Assembly (NCBI RefSeq): GCF_030409525.1
Contig: NZ_JAUFQB010000022.1
Span: forward strand, 62,001-126,000
Source: Kaistella yonginensis
GTDB lineage: Bacteria > Bacteroidota > Bacteroidia > Flavobacteriales > Weeksellaceae
Direction of reading: 5' to 3'
DNA: 64,000 nt
The number at the start of each line of letters is the position of its first letter. Position 1 is the first letter of the stretch. This document shows positions 26,416-35,530 of the stretch, piece by piece. The notes below the pieces were generated by a model. That model was not told where the DNA came from. It did not search any database and was given only the letters and a program-made list of their open reading frames with translations. A program made the translations under genes and the position numbers.

Positions 26416-29400
26416 TTACTGCGTTGCTTTCATCATTGCAGCGGTAATTTGACTTTCCTTTTCTTCTGAATAGGTCGAGTCGTAAGGCTCCATAATATCA
26501 AACAAATAGGTGTAAAAAGGAGTTATTTTTTTTACTTTATCAGCTTCATTAAAAGCTTTTTCTTTGCCCATTGTTTGCAAATGTTTAACAAATGCGCTAA
26601 ACTTTTTGTCAATAGGTTCTATTGATTTTACCAAATAATCATATCCTTTTACTTTCTGTCCTGTTTTCGCATACGCATCTGCTACGGCTCCAACCACTAA
26701 GGAGTATTCCATGGGTTTTGCTCTCATTTGGCGGCTTACAAAACGTTGTTCTTTTTCTGATAAACTGTTGTAATATTCATATTCCGTAAAAATTCCTTTT
26801 TTCAGTTCTTCTGCAAGCGCCAATCCTTTCTGTTCTTGGCCAGCCACGATATATCCGTAGACCATAGAACTTAGCGAGCGTGGATCATTATATTTTGCCA
26901 CAGGAATTTCTTTCGAGGCCAGATCCAATATTTCTGCTGCTTTTCCTTTTTGCCCAGACAACGCTAAGGCTTCGGCTGCACGGCTTGCAGAACTCCTATA
27001 ACTTACAATGTTTTGGGTGCAAGTTTCATCAAAATGCACACTCAGATCTTTGAAATTTCCCCACTTGTAATTTTTAACAATTTGATACAATGAATTGGCG
27101 TCAACTCTGCCCATTTCCCCATCCTCTCGTTCTTTGGTTTCAATGGGAACCAAGCGGTAACTGAATCCATCATATTGTAAATAATCACCCAAAAAGAATA
27201 GATTTTCAGGGTCGTAAATTCCACCTGAAGAAAAATTAATCGGCCGTTTCCAATCGAAATTTGCCAAGATATCCATCAAAATTAAATTATTTTTGAACAT
27301 GCTGGTTTTCTTATAATTAATGGTGATTTGATCCACGGTATTTGCTAAATCTTTCTGTGCAATCGTTCCAGATTTTACAGCATTTTGTTTATTCACCGGT
27401 AAAATAAATTTAGAGACCGGCAAGAAATTAAATTTCTCGTATTTTGCTTCACCAAAAATCATTTTTAATATTTGATCTTTATTATCCGATTTCATTTTAA
27501 TAAAATTCACGGCTTCTTTCATGGTCATCGCATCCTGAGTCAAATATTTTTTAAATTCCGAAAAGGTGTTATCTGGCGCACCTTGCTCTTTCATATTTGC
27601 AAAAATATTTTCCCAATCTTTTTTATTCATTACGAAGATTTGATCATTGGTTCCATCTCGATAATCTTCATGAACAAAAGTTGAGGGAACTGGCATTGAA
27701 TTGTAAGTTCTTCTCTTCACCTGATCAATGTTCCAAGGGGTTGAAAGCAAAGTGAAGTTAACCACTTTAACATCGTCTCTAAAACCAGAAGTTTCCTGCA
27801 TTCCCCAAATAGGATACGTGTCATTATCACCATAAACAAATAGGATATCATCTTTTGGTAAAGATTTTAAAGTAGAATAAGCGTAATCATAAGCGGTGTA
27901 GCGACCACTTCGATCATGAACATTATAATTCTGGAAGCCCATCATTAAAGGAATTCCGAGAAGAACCAGGCCAGCAACGATATTTAAAGCATCTGATTTT
28001 ACTTTCTCTTGTATATACCAAAGTATGGCGCCTGCTCCCAAGCCAATCCATACCGCAAAAGCGTAAAAGGAACCGACCATCGCGTAATCTCTTTCCCGTA
28101 CTTCAAAAGGTTTCACACCGGTATAGAATATAATGCCAACACTGGTAATGATAAATAAGGACAAAATCGCATAGAACCGACCGAAATCTCTATTGAGTTG
28201 GAAGAAAAACCCAATAAGTCCTAATAATAAAGGCAGGAAGAAAAAAGCAACGGTACTTTCGTTTTTAAATTTCGCTGGCATTTTGCTTTGATCACCATAC
28301 ATGGCATTATCAATAAATGAAATACCAGAAATCCAATTCCCACGGTTGTTTTCCATGTTTCCTTCTAAGTCGTTTTGGCGACCCACAAAATTCCACATCA
28401 GGTATCTTACAAAGTAATATCCGTTCTGAAAGGTGAAGAAATAATTCAAGTTCTGGCTTAAGGAAGGCCTTTGCACATTGATTAAATTATAAGGTTTCAC
28501 TTGTAAATAATCAGCGGCTTTGATACTTCCTTCTTCATACTTTTTTCTGAGATCATCAAAAATTTGAAGGGCCTCTGGATTATCGGCCACCTCTTCATTA
28601 CCATAATTAAAGGAAAAATCTGGCGCACCGTACATGGAGATATAATTTTCCATCACCGATGGATCTTCATTAAACATACGAGGTAAAAAGCTTATATGTT
28701 CTTTACTGTACACATAATTAAACCGCTCGCCCACTTTCCGGTACATTTGTGTCTTTTCATCTTTTTCGTACACATCACCAGTTTTAGTGGTTTTATAACT
28801 TCCGTCTTCATTTTTTTGAATTCCATTTGCATCCAGATGTGCCGTGTAGTTTTGTCCGTAGGAAGTTGGCCAATCACCATATTGTTCACGATTATAATAA
28901 TCCAACATGCCAATGGCGTTATCCGGATTGTTCAAGTTCATTGGTGGATTAGCATTGGCTCGAATCGGAATTACCATCCAACAAGAAAAACCAATCATCA
29001 TATAGACCACGGAAAGAACAATGGTTTGATAAATGCTTTTTTTAGTTGTACGGGCATATTTTAAGGTAAAATAACAAATTGCAATGAGAATCATAAATGC
29101 AATTATCGTCCCAGAATGGAAAGGAAGTCCGATTCCGTTCACGGCAAAAACTTCCATTTTTCCGAATAAAGTCATTATTAATGGGAAAATTCCTTTGAAT
29201 ACCGTGGCTAAAATTATTAGAGTGACAATATTTGCCCACATAAAACTCTTCCAAGTAAACTCATAATTGCGCGCATAATAGATAAAGCAAACGGCTGGTA
29301 TTGCCAACATTCCCATCATGTGAACGCCTACAGATAAACCCAGAACAAAGAATATTAAAATAATCCAACGTTCGTTATCGTTTTCCAGGTATTCATTTTC

Positions 29401-29901
29401 CCATTTGGTAATTAACCACAGCAATAGAGCGATAAACATGGAGGCCATTGAATACACTTCACCTTCTACCGCAGAAAACCAAAACGTATCAGAAAAGGTA
29501 AAACATAACGCTCCAATGACGCCGGCGAAAAGAATAGAAATTTCCTGATGTTTGGTAATCTCATGAAAATCTTTATGCAACAACCTTCTCACAAGATGTG
29601 TAATGGTCCAAAATAAAAACAAGATGGTAAATGCGCTGAAAAGAGCCGACATTGCATTGATAACGACCGAATAATTTTCGCCATTTCCAAAAGCAAATAC
29701 CGCGAAAACAGCACCAACCAACTGGAAAAGTGCAGCTCCTGGAGCGTGGGTAACTTCTAGTTTTACCGCAGAAGAAATATATTCGCCCGTATCCCAGAAA
29801 CTAAAATTAGGTTCGATGGTTGCTAAATAAGTAAAAAATGCAATAACGAATACCACCCATCCTATTAAAGTATTCCACTGTTTAAAAGACCAATTTTTCA
29901 T
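26416..29901 (-). CDS. DUF2723 family GT-C-type membrane glycosyltransferase
   Basis: This 1161-residue protein has about twelve hydrophobic segments in its first 700 residues and a soluble C-terminal region with TPR-like helices (about 980-1160). Near the N-terminus it carries SFWDTGEYISSAVKLEV followed by HAPGAALFQL. This acidic loop after the first membrane helix is characteristic of DUF2723 (GT-C fold, related to TMEM260 O-mannosyltransferase). Members are predicted to glycosylate proteins using a lipid-linked sugar, and general protein O-glycosylation is known in Bacteroidota; the donor and targets here are unknown. The gene is divergent from the cysteate synthase-like gene and is followed by the deaminase gene. 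Confidence 0.85.
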   Translation of the reverse strand: MKNWSFKQWNTLIGWVVFVIAFFTYLATIEPNFSFWDTGEYISSAVKLEVTHAPGAALFQLVGAVFAVFAFGNGENYSVVINAMSALFSAFTILFLFWTITHLVRRLLHKDFHEITKHQEISILFAGVIGALCFTFSDTFWFSAVEGEVYSMASMFIALLLWLITKWENEYLENDNERWIILIFFVLGLSVGVHMMGMLAIPAVCFIYYARNYEFTWKSFMWANIVTLIILATVFKGIFPLIMTLFGKMEVFAVNGIGLPFHSGTIIAFMILIAICYFTLKYARTTKKSIYQTIVLSVVYMMIGFSCWMVIPIRANANPPMNLNNPDNAIGMLDYYNREQYGDWPTSYGQNYTAHLDANGIQKNEDGSYKTTKTGDVYEKDEKTQMYRKVGERFNYVYSKEHISFLPRMFNEDPSVMENYISMYGAPDFSFNYGNEEVADNPEALQIFDDLRKKYEEGSIKAADYLQVKPYNLINVQRPSLSQNLNYFFTFQNGYYFVRYLMWNFVGRQNDLEGNMENNRGNWISGISFIDNAMYGDQSKMPAKFKNESTVAFFFLPLLLGLIGFFFQLNRDFGRFYAILSLFIITSVGIIFYTGVKPFEVRERDYAMVGSFYAFAVWIGLGAGAILWYIQEKVKSDALNIVAGLVLLGIPLMMGFQNYNVHDRSGRYTAYDYAYSTLKSLPKDDILFVYGDNDTYPIWGMQETSGFRDDVKVVNFTLLSTPWNIDQVKRRTYNSMPVPSTFVHEDYRDGTNDQIFVMNKKDWENIFANMKEQGAPDNTFSEFKKYLTQDAMTMKEAVNFIKMKSDNKDQILKMIFGEAKYEKFNFLPVSKFILPVNKQNAVKSGTIAQKDLANTVDQITINYKKTSMFKNNLILMDILANFDWKRPINFSSGGIYDPENLFFLGDYLQYDGFSYRLVPIETKEREDGEMGRVDANSLYQIVKNYKWGNFKDLSVHFDETCTQNIVSYRSSASRAAEALALSGQKGKAAEILDLASKEIPVAKYNDPRSLSSMVYGYIVAGQEQKGLALAEELKKGIFTEYEYYNSLSEKEQRFVSRQMRAKPMEYSLVVGAVADAYAKTGQKVKGYDYLVKSIEPIDKKFSAFVKHLQTMGKEKAFNEADKVKKITPFYTYLFDIMEPYDSTYSEEKESQITAAMMKATQ

Positions 29902-30061
29902 ATTAAATTTTCAATGTTGCGAAAATAAGGTTTTTAACTTATTATCCATTGATTTTAACAAAATTTAAGCATGAATTCTGCTTTTTACCTACTGCCAAAT
30001 CGCCGAAAACAAGAATAGAGAATGATATATCTCATAGAATAAATACAAAGTTCTGGATTTA

Positions 30062-30092
30062 TTGTTGAATTATTTATTTTTTAGTATTTTTG
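30062..30092 (+). promoter_or_regulatory. Promoter of the cysteate synthase-like gene
   Basis: TATTTTTG at 30085-30092 is a perfect -7 box. Two overlapping TTG candidates lie at 30062-30064 (20-base spacer) and 30065-30067 (17-base spacer). The -7 box ends 33 bases before the ATG. Confidence 0.6.
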
Positions 30093-30125
30093 CAGACGGT
30101 TTTAATTGACTAAAATGACGAAATA

Positions 30126-31163
30126 ATGACTAATGTTCACGATAACATTCTGGGTTTAATAGGTAACACTCCTTTGGTTAAACTAAATGAAGTTACTAAA
30201 GAGATTCCGGCTACAGTATATGCTAAATTAGAATCTTGTAATCCTGGCCACTCCACGAAGGATAGAATTGCAATGCATATCATTGAAGCTGCTGAGAAAA
30301 AAGGACTCTTGAAGCCTGGTTCTACGGTAGTTGAGACTACTTCCGGAAATACCGGATTTTCAATTGCTATGGTTTGTATTATCAAAGGTTACAAATGTAT
30401 TCTAGCCGTAAGTGATAAAACAAAGAAAGAAAAAATCGCCTATTTAAAGGCCTTAGGTGCAGTGGTCTATATTTGCCCAGCAAATGTGGCGGCTGATGAT
30501 CCAAGATCTTATTATGAAGTAGCTAAAAGAGTAGCCAGTGAAACCCCTGGCTCAATTTATATCAACCAATATTTTAATGAGTTGAATATTGATGCACACT
30601 ATCAAACAACTGGTCCCGAAATCTGGAAACAGACCCAAGGTAAAATCACCCACCTTATTGCTTGTACAGGAACTGGAGGGACACTTTCGGGCTCTGCAAA
30701 ATTTTTAAAGGAACAGAATCCCCATATTAAAATAATCGGTGTTGATGCTTCTGGCTCAATTTTGAAAAGCTTCCATGAAACAGGAGAAATTCACAATGAA
30801 GATATTCATCCGTACCAAATTGAAGGAATGGGAAAAAATCTAATTCCTGCGGCTTTATTATTTGATAAAATCGATGAATTTGTTCGCGTTAATGATGAAA
30901 TGGCAGCCTACAGAACGCGCGAAATTGCTTTGAAAGAAGCCATCATGGGAGGTTATACCACCGGTGCAGTTACCCAAGGACTTTTACAATATGCAAATTC
31001 TCATGAGTTTACAGAAAATGATCTGGTAGTTGCCCTATTCCCGGATCATGGATCCAGATATATTACCAAAGTATACAGCGACGAATGGATGGCAGAACAA
31101 GGATTCATCAATAATTGTGTTCATAATTATGATGAAGTATATAAAACAGAATTTGTTAAATAA
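30126..31163 (+). CDS. Cysteine synthase-fold PLP enzyme, probable cysteate synthase
   Basis: This 345-residue PLP enzyme belongs to the cysteine synthase/cystathionine beta-synthase fold. The PLP lysine is K45 in NPGHSTKDR, which differs from the usual NPGGSVKDR. The substrate loop is TTSGNTG (71-77) and the PLP phosphate loop ACTGTGGTLSG. It is followed by a gene for a serine palmitoyltransferase-like enzyme. In Bacteroidota this pair makes sulfonolipids: a cysteate synthase converts O-phosphoserine and sulfite into cysteate, which the second enzyme acylates. The pairing supports cysteate synthase, while ordinary cysteine synthase remains an alternative. A strong promoter precedes it and a terminator follows it. 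Confidence 0.75.
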   Translation: MTNVHDNILGLIGNTPLVKLNEVTKEIPATVYAKLESCNPGHSTKDRIAMHIIEAAEKKGLLKPGSTVVETTSGNTGFSIAMVCIIKGYKCILAVSDKTKKEKIAYLKALGAVVYICPANVAADDPRSYYEVAKRVASETPGSIYINQYFNELNIDAHYQTTGPEIWKQTQGKITHLIACTGTGGTLSGSAKFLKEQNPHIKIIGVDASGSILKSFHETGEIHNEDIHPYQIEGMGKNLIPAALLFDKIDEFVRVNDEMAAYRTREIALKEAIMGGYTTGAVTQGLLQYANSHEFTENDLVVALFPDHGSRYITKVYSDEWMAEQGFINNCVHNYDEVYKTEFVK

Positions 31164-31187
31164 CAAAATAAAGAGAAACACTAGAAT

Positions 31188-31219
31188 AAACCTTTTTGTA
31201 GTAAGCGAAAGGTTTTTTT
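31188..31219 (+). terminator. Terminator between the two sulfonolipid genes
   Basis: AAACCTTT (31188-31195) pairs with AAAGGTTT (31208-31215) around a 12-base loop, followed by a T run to 31219. Some or all transcripts of the first gene should stop here. Confidence 0.7.
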
Positions 31220-31231
31220 AGTTTAAATAAT

Positions 31232-31239
31232 TAACTTTG
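31232..31239 (+). promoter_or_regulatory. Candidate -7 box for the acyltransferase gene
   Basis: TAACTTTG fits TAnnTTTG and ends 23 bases before the ATG at 31263. The -33 region overlaps the T run of the preceding terminator and lacks a clear TTG. Confidence 0.4.
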
Positions 31240-31262
31240 AGTATTTAAAACCAAAAAAAATA

Positions 31263-32537
31263 ATGAAAGATATTTTTGATCGCCTTAGAGAAAACCCAGG
31301 TCCATTGGGACAATTTGCAGATTATGCAGAGGGTTATTTTGTATTCCCAAAACTAGAAGGTCCGATCGGTCCACGAATGATATTTCAAGGAAGAGAGGTG
31401 ATTTTCTGGAGTGCGAATGATTATTTGGGACTTTGTAACCACCCAGAAGTTTTAGAAGCTGATGCAAAAGCAGCCGCTGAATATGGGATGTTTTATCCAA
31501 TGGGCGCCAGAGCAATGTCTGGTGAAACAGATCAGCATCAACAATTAGAAAGAGAATTAGCAGAATTTGTTGAAAAAGAATCTGCTTATCTTTTAAATTT
31601 TGGTTATCAGGGAATGGTTTCTACCATTGATGCACTCGTTGGAAGGCACGATGTAATCGTTTATGATGCCGATTCACATGCCTGTATCGTTGATGGCGTG
31701 CGTCTTCACATGGGTAAAAGTTTTACTTATAAGCACAATGATATTGCAAGTTTAGAGAAAAACCTTGTTAGAGCGACCAAAGTTGCACAAGAACAAGGTG
31801 GTGGCATTCTAGTGATTACCGAAGGGGTATTTGGGATGCGCGGAATGCAGGGTAAAATCAAAGAAATTTGTGATTTAAAATCAAAATTCGATTTCCGTTT
31901 ATTGGTTGATGATGCGCATGGATTTGGAACTTTAGGAAAAACTGGTGCCGGTGCTGGTGAAGAGCAAGGTTGCCAAGATCAAATCGATGTTTACTTCTCT
32001 ACTTTCGCCAAATCAATGGCTGGTTTTGGAGCCTTCATTGCCGCAGATAAAGATATTATTAGAATTTTAAAATATAATTTACGGTCACAGGTTTTTGCAA
32101 AATCGTTAACGATGCCTATGGTGATCGGCGGTTTAAAACGACTAGATCTTTTGCGTTCGCGCCCGGAAATCAAAGCAAAACTTTGGGAGAATGTTCATAA
32201 ATTACAAAATGGGTTGAAAGAAAGAGGGTTTAACTTAGGTGGGTCTGATACTTGTGTAACCCCAGTAATGATGGAAGGTTCTACCGTTGAAGCTACCCTA
32301 CTTTCTAGAGATTTAAGAGAGAATTTTGGAATCTTTACATCGGTAGTAATCTATCCTGTAATTCCTAAAGGGATGATTTTATTACGATTAATTCCAACTG
32401 CTTCCCATACCGATTCGGAAATAAACGAAACGCTGGCTGCATTTGAAGCCATTCATGAAAAATTAGTTTCTGGCTTTTATAAAGAGCAGGAGCAAAAATT
32501 AATGGAGGAGAAAAACCTTCACTTTAAGAACTCGTAG
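31263..32537 (+). CDS. Alpha-oxoamine synthase, probable cysteate acyltransferase (capnine synthesis)
   Basis: This 424-residue PLP enzyme is an alpha-oxoamine synthase, the group containing serine palmitoyltransferase, KBL and BioF. It shows WSANDYLGLCNHPEV, the PLP-stacking His139 in DADSHACIVDG, the Asp of VDDAHGFG (D217) and the PLP lysine K250 in STFAKSMAGFG. Members condense an amino acid with an acyl thioester with loss of CO2. In flavobacteria close relatives use cysteate to give 3-ketocapnine for sulfonolipids, needed in Flavobacterium johnsoniae for efficient gliding. The adjacent cysteate synthase-like gene supports that role over serine palmitoyltransferase. The ketocapnine reductase is not recognised here. 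Confidence 0.8.
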   Translation: MKDIFDRLRENPGPLGQFADYAEGYFVFPKLEGPIGPRMIFQGREVIFWSANDYLGLCNHPEVLEADAKAAAEYGMFYPMGARAMSGETDQHQQLERELAEFVEKESAYLLNFGYQGMVSTIDALVGRHDVIVYDADSHACIVDGVRLHMGKSFTYKHNDIASLEKNLVRATKVAQEQGGGILVITEGVFGMRGMQGKIKEICDLKSKFDFRLLVDDAHGFGTLGKTGAGAGEEQGCQDQIDVYFSTFAKSMAGFGAFIAADKDIIRILKYNLRSQVFAKSLTMPMVIGGLKRLDLLRSRPEIKAKLWENVHKLQNGLKERGFNLGGSDTCVTPVMMEGSTVEATLLSRDLRENFGIFTSVVIYPVIPKGMILLRLIPTASHTDSEINETLAAFEAIHEKLVSGFYKEQEQKLMEEKNLHFKNS

Positions 32538-32564
32538 AATTTTCAGAATATATTCCTAATATAG

Positions 32565-32592
32565 ACCGTTTGAAAAATTCAAACGGTTTTTT
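32565..32592 (+). terminator. Terminator after the acyltransferase gene
   Basis: ACCGTTTGAA (32565-32574) pairs perfectly with TTCAAACGGT (32578-32587) across a three-base loop, followed by six T residues. Confidence 0.9.
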
Positions 32593-32609
32593 ATTTAAAA
32601 CCTATTATT

Positions 32610-33020
32610 ATGAGCCAAGTTATTATTACCAAACAAGATTTTAATAAAATCCACCGATCCATTACCGATGCTAAAGCAAAAAACAGCATTAAAAAAGATG
32701 AAGCGGAAAAATTACTCGCCGAACTAAAAGCTGCTAAAATTGTAGAGCAAGACCAAATTGAAAGTGATGTGGTCACCATGAATTCAATTGTAAAGATTCA
32801 CTTTCAAAATAATAAAACTTCGATGGAGTTTCAACTGGTGTATCCTGCAGAAGCTGATTTAAAACAAAAGAAAATATCAATTTTTTCCTCTGTTGCAGCT
32901 GCTCTAATCGGCTACAGAGTTGGAGATGAAATCGATTGGCTGATTCCTTCAGGAATGACCAAAATCGTGATCGATGAAGTTGTTTATCAGCCAGAAGCTG
33001 CGGGAGATTTTGATTTGTAG
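32610..33020 (+). CDS. Rnk/GreA-GreB-like factor
   Basis: This 136-residue protein has a short helical N-terminus (about 1-48) and a GreA/GreB C-terminal (FKBP-like) domain: VTMNSIVKIHFQN, FQLVYPAEADLKQKKISIFS, AAALIGYRVGDEIDWLIPSG and IDEVVYQPE. This is the layout of Rnk (regulator of nucleoside diphosphate kinase) and related RNA polymerase-binding proteins that lack the long coiled coil with the transcript-cleavage tip. A role in modulating transcription is likely but not shown by the sequence. It begins 18 bases after the preceding terminator, with no visible promoter of the TAnnTTTG type. Confidence 0.8.
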   Translation: MSQVIITKQDFNKIHRSITDAKAKNSIKKDEAEKLLAELKAAKIVEQDQIESDVVTMNSIVKIHFQNNKTSMEFQLVYPAEADLKQKKISIFSSVAAALIGYRVGDEIDWLIPSGMTKIVIDEVVYQPEAAGDFDL

Positions 33021-33198
33021 ATAGAAGTTTACACCAAAAAATTACCAAAAAATTCACGCCAGAAAGTTTTACTAAGAGAATGAAAATTGAGAAGAACCAT
33101 ACTTTTTCCTTCCGTCGCCATTTAACACATAACTCACAGATTATTTGTGACTTTTACTGTTTAAAAAATTTAATGGTTCTAAACTCCAAGATTTAAAA

Positions 33199-33206
33199 TA
33201 AATTTG
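33199..33206 (+). promoter_or_regulatory. Candidate -7 box for the radical SAM gene
   Basis: TAAATTTG fits TAnnTTTG, followed by C, and ends 14 bases before the TTG start at 33221. No -33 TTG is seen at the expected distance. Confidence 0.4.
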
Positions 33207-33220
33207 CAAAAAGAAAACGC

Positions 33221-35416
33221 TTGAAAGATCTGCTCCTCATTACGCCGCCTTTTACCCAACTCAACACGCCTTATCCGGCAACGGCTTACATTAAAGGTTT
33301 TTTGAACACCAAAAATATTTCAAGTTATCAGATTGATTTGGGAATTGAAGTGATTTTAGAATTATTTTCGAAAAATGGAATCCAAAAAGTATTTTCAAAA
33401 AGCATCAATTTAACTCAAACTTCAGAAAATTCAAAGCGCATTTTTGCTTTAAGGGAAGAGTATATTAAAACCATCGATCAGGTTATTCTTTTCCTACAGA
33501 ATCAAAATCCGACTTTGGCAAGACAAATCTGCAGCATGAATTTTCTGCCGGAAGCTTCCCGTTTTAATCAGTTAGATGATATGGAGTATGCCTTCGGAAA
33601 TATGGGCTTACAGGATAAAGCAAAGCACTTGGCAACACTATTTCTAGAGGATATTTCTGATTATATTGTCGAAAATATCGATGCTGATTTTGGGTTCAGC
33701 CGCTATGCCGAACGCATTGGGCAAAGTGCCAATTCCTTTGATGAATTGTACGAAAAATTAAATGCTCCGCAAACTTTTACTGATGAATTTACCTTAAAAT
33801 TACTAAAGGAAAAATTAGATTTAGCACAACCGAAATTAGTGTGTTTTTCGGTTCCTTTTCCGGGTAATTTATATTCAGCCTTTAAATCCGCGCAGTTTAT
33901 CAAAGCCAATTATCCAGGACTTAATATTGTGATGGGCGGTGGTTTTCCAAATACCGAATTACGAGAATTAAAGGATCCACGCGTTTTTGAATTTTTCGAC
34001 TTTATCACTTTGGATGATGGTGAATTACCTATTGAATTAGTTTTTGAAAATGTTAGTTCAGGAAAAAACAGTTCAGATAGCGAATTCAAAAGAACGTTCA
34101 TTTTAGAAAATCAACAAGTCAGCTATAAAAATAATACCAAGAGATCAGATTATAAGCAGGCTCTTATAGGAACTCCTGATTACACCAACTTACTGTTAAA
34201 CCAATATATTTCCGTTATTGAAATCGCCAATCCGATGCATAGTTTATGGAGCGACGGACGTTGGAATAAGCTCACCATGGCGCACGGTTGCTATTGGGGA
34301 AAATGTACTTTTTGTGATATTTCTTTGGATTACGTTAAATTATATGAACCCATTTCTGCCAAAATTTTGGTAGATCGAATGGAAGAATTGATTGCTCAAA
34401 CTGGAGAGTCGGGTTTTCATTTTGTAGATGAAGCGGCGCCACCAGCTTTGATGAGAGAAGTTGCTTTAGAAATTCTACGCCGGAATTTGGTTGTTACGTG
34501 GTGGACGAACATTCGATTTGAAAAAAGCTTCAGCAAAGATTTGTGCTTTTTACTGAAAACATCCGGGTGTGTTGCCGTTTCTGGCGGCTTAGAAGTCGCA
34601 AGTGACCGCTTATTAAAACTTATAGACAAAGGAGTTTCTGTAGATCAGGTGGCAAATGTAACACGAAATTTCACGGAAGCCGGAATCATGGTGCACTCCT
34701 ATTTAATGTACGGATTTCCTACGCAAACCATCCAGGAGACGGTAGACTCTTTAGAAATGGTCCGGCAACTCTTTGAAATGGGAATCGTGCAGAGTGGTTT
34801 CTGGCACCAGTTTTCGATGACGGCGCACTCACCGATTGGGAATAATCCAGAAGAATTTGGGGTTAAACCGGTAAGAAAAGAAATCCTTTTTGCACATAAC
34901 GATGTGGAGTTTATTGACGAATCGGGGCTCGATCACAGCCTATTTAGTTTCGGTTTAAAGAAATCGCTCTTCAATTACATGCATGGAATCAATTTTGATC
35001 TTCCATTGAAAGATTGGTTTGATTTTAAAATTCCGAAAACTACCATTCACCCCGATTATATCCACGACTGTCTTTTGGAAGAAGAGGAAATTATTTTTAA
35101 AGGAAACTCCAAGTTAGTATTTTTCGATAAAAATGCAAATGTCGAGAACTTTGTAAAAAGCACAAGAGCCGGTTCTTTCGAACTGACACGATTGACTTTC
35201 CATCTAAAAACCAATATTGTTAAAATAGAATTGGAAAGAGATTACGCAGATTGGCTCATGAAAATATTCAGCGATAATTTTACCGATAATCCCAAAAAGA
35301 TTACCCTTCAACAGCTTAAAAATCAGTTTGAAGAAGTTTTTGAGGATTTTGAATCATTTTGGTTTTCAAAACCAATTTTACAATTAAGACGGAACGGCGT
35401 AATTTTGAGTTTGTAA
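33221..35416 (+). CDS. B12-binding-domain-like radical SAM protein
   Basis: This 731-residue protein starts with TTG. It has a B12-binding-like N-terminal domain: LLLITPPFTQLNTPYPATAYIKG shortened here to LITPPF and PYPATAYIKGFL, then LVCFSVPFPGNL and IVMGGGFPNTEL with DDGELP. The radical SAM core around residue 345 has MAHGCYWGKCTFCD, a CX4CX2C cluster motif rather than the common CX3CX2C. Later blocks are FVDEAAPPALM, SGGLEVASDRLL and MYGFPTQTIQETVDSL. No DXHXXG cobalamin-ligand motif is visible, so cobalamin binding is doubtful. The substrate is unknown, and neighbours (Rnk-like factor, COG4705 membrane protein) give no clue. Confidence 0.85.
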   Translation: MKDLLLITPPFTQLNTPYPATAYIKGFLNTKNISSYQIDLGIEVILELFSKNGIQKVFSKSINLTQTSENSKRIFALREEYIKTIDQVILFLQNQNPTLARQICSMNFLPEASRFNQLDDMEYAFGNMGLQDKAKHLATLFLEDISDYIVENIDADFGFSRYAERIGQSANSFDELYEKLNAPQTFTDEFTLKLLKEKLDLAQPKLVCFSVPFPGNLYSAFKSAQFIKANYPGLNIVMGGGFPNTELRELKDPRVFEFFDFITLDDGELPIELVFENVSSGKNSSDSEFKRTFILENQQVSYKNNTKRSDYKQALIGTPDYTNLLLNQYISVIEIANPMHSLWSDGRWNKLTMAHGCYWGKCTFCDISLDYVKLYEPISAKILVDRMEELIAQTGESGFHFVDEAAPPALMREVALEILRRNLVVTWWTNIRFEKSFSKDLCFLLKTSGCVAVSGGLEVASDRLLKLIDKGVSVDQVANVTRNFTEAGIMVHSYLMYGFPTQTIQETVDSLEMVRQLFEMGIVQSGFWHQFSMTAHSPIGNNPEEFGVKPVRKEILFAHNDVEFIDESGLDHSLFSFGLKKSLFNYMHGINFDLPLKDWFDFKIPKTTIHPDYIHDCLLEEEEIIFKGNSKLVFFDKNANVENFVKSTRAGSFELTRLTFHLKTNIVKIELERDYADWLMKIFSDNFTDNPKKITLQQLKNQFEEVFEDFESFWFSKPILQLRRNGVILSL

Positions 35417-35471
35417 GTTTTAATAGGGCTCAAAATAAATCCTTGAATTTAAACCGACTCCACCTTAAAAA

Positions 35472-35530
35472 GGTTTATTTTTACTAAAGAATTCTGACTT
35501 AAAATTCAGGTATTGAAATTTAAATAAACC
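35472..35530 (+). promoter_or_regulatory. Inverted repeat abutting the COG4705 start codon
   Basis: GGTTTATTT (35472-35480) is the exact reverse complement of AAATAAACC (35522-35530), which ends at the base before the ATG. A nested pair GAATT (35489-35493) and AATTC (35503-35507) lies inside. In RNA this would form a hairpin touching the start codon, a possible translational control element; it could also be an operator. Confidence 0.3.

Noticed and set aside
33036-33056. Direct repeat ACCAAAAAATT beside the radical SAM gene
   Set aside because: Two short A-rich copies only; no sign of an insertion or attachment site.
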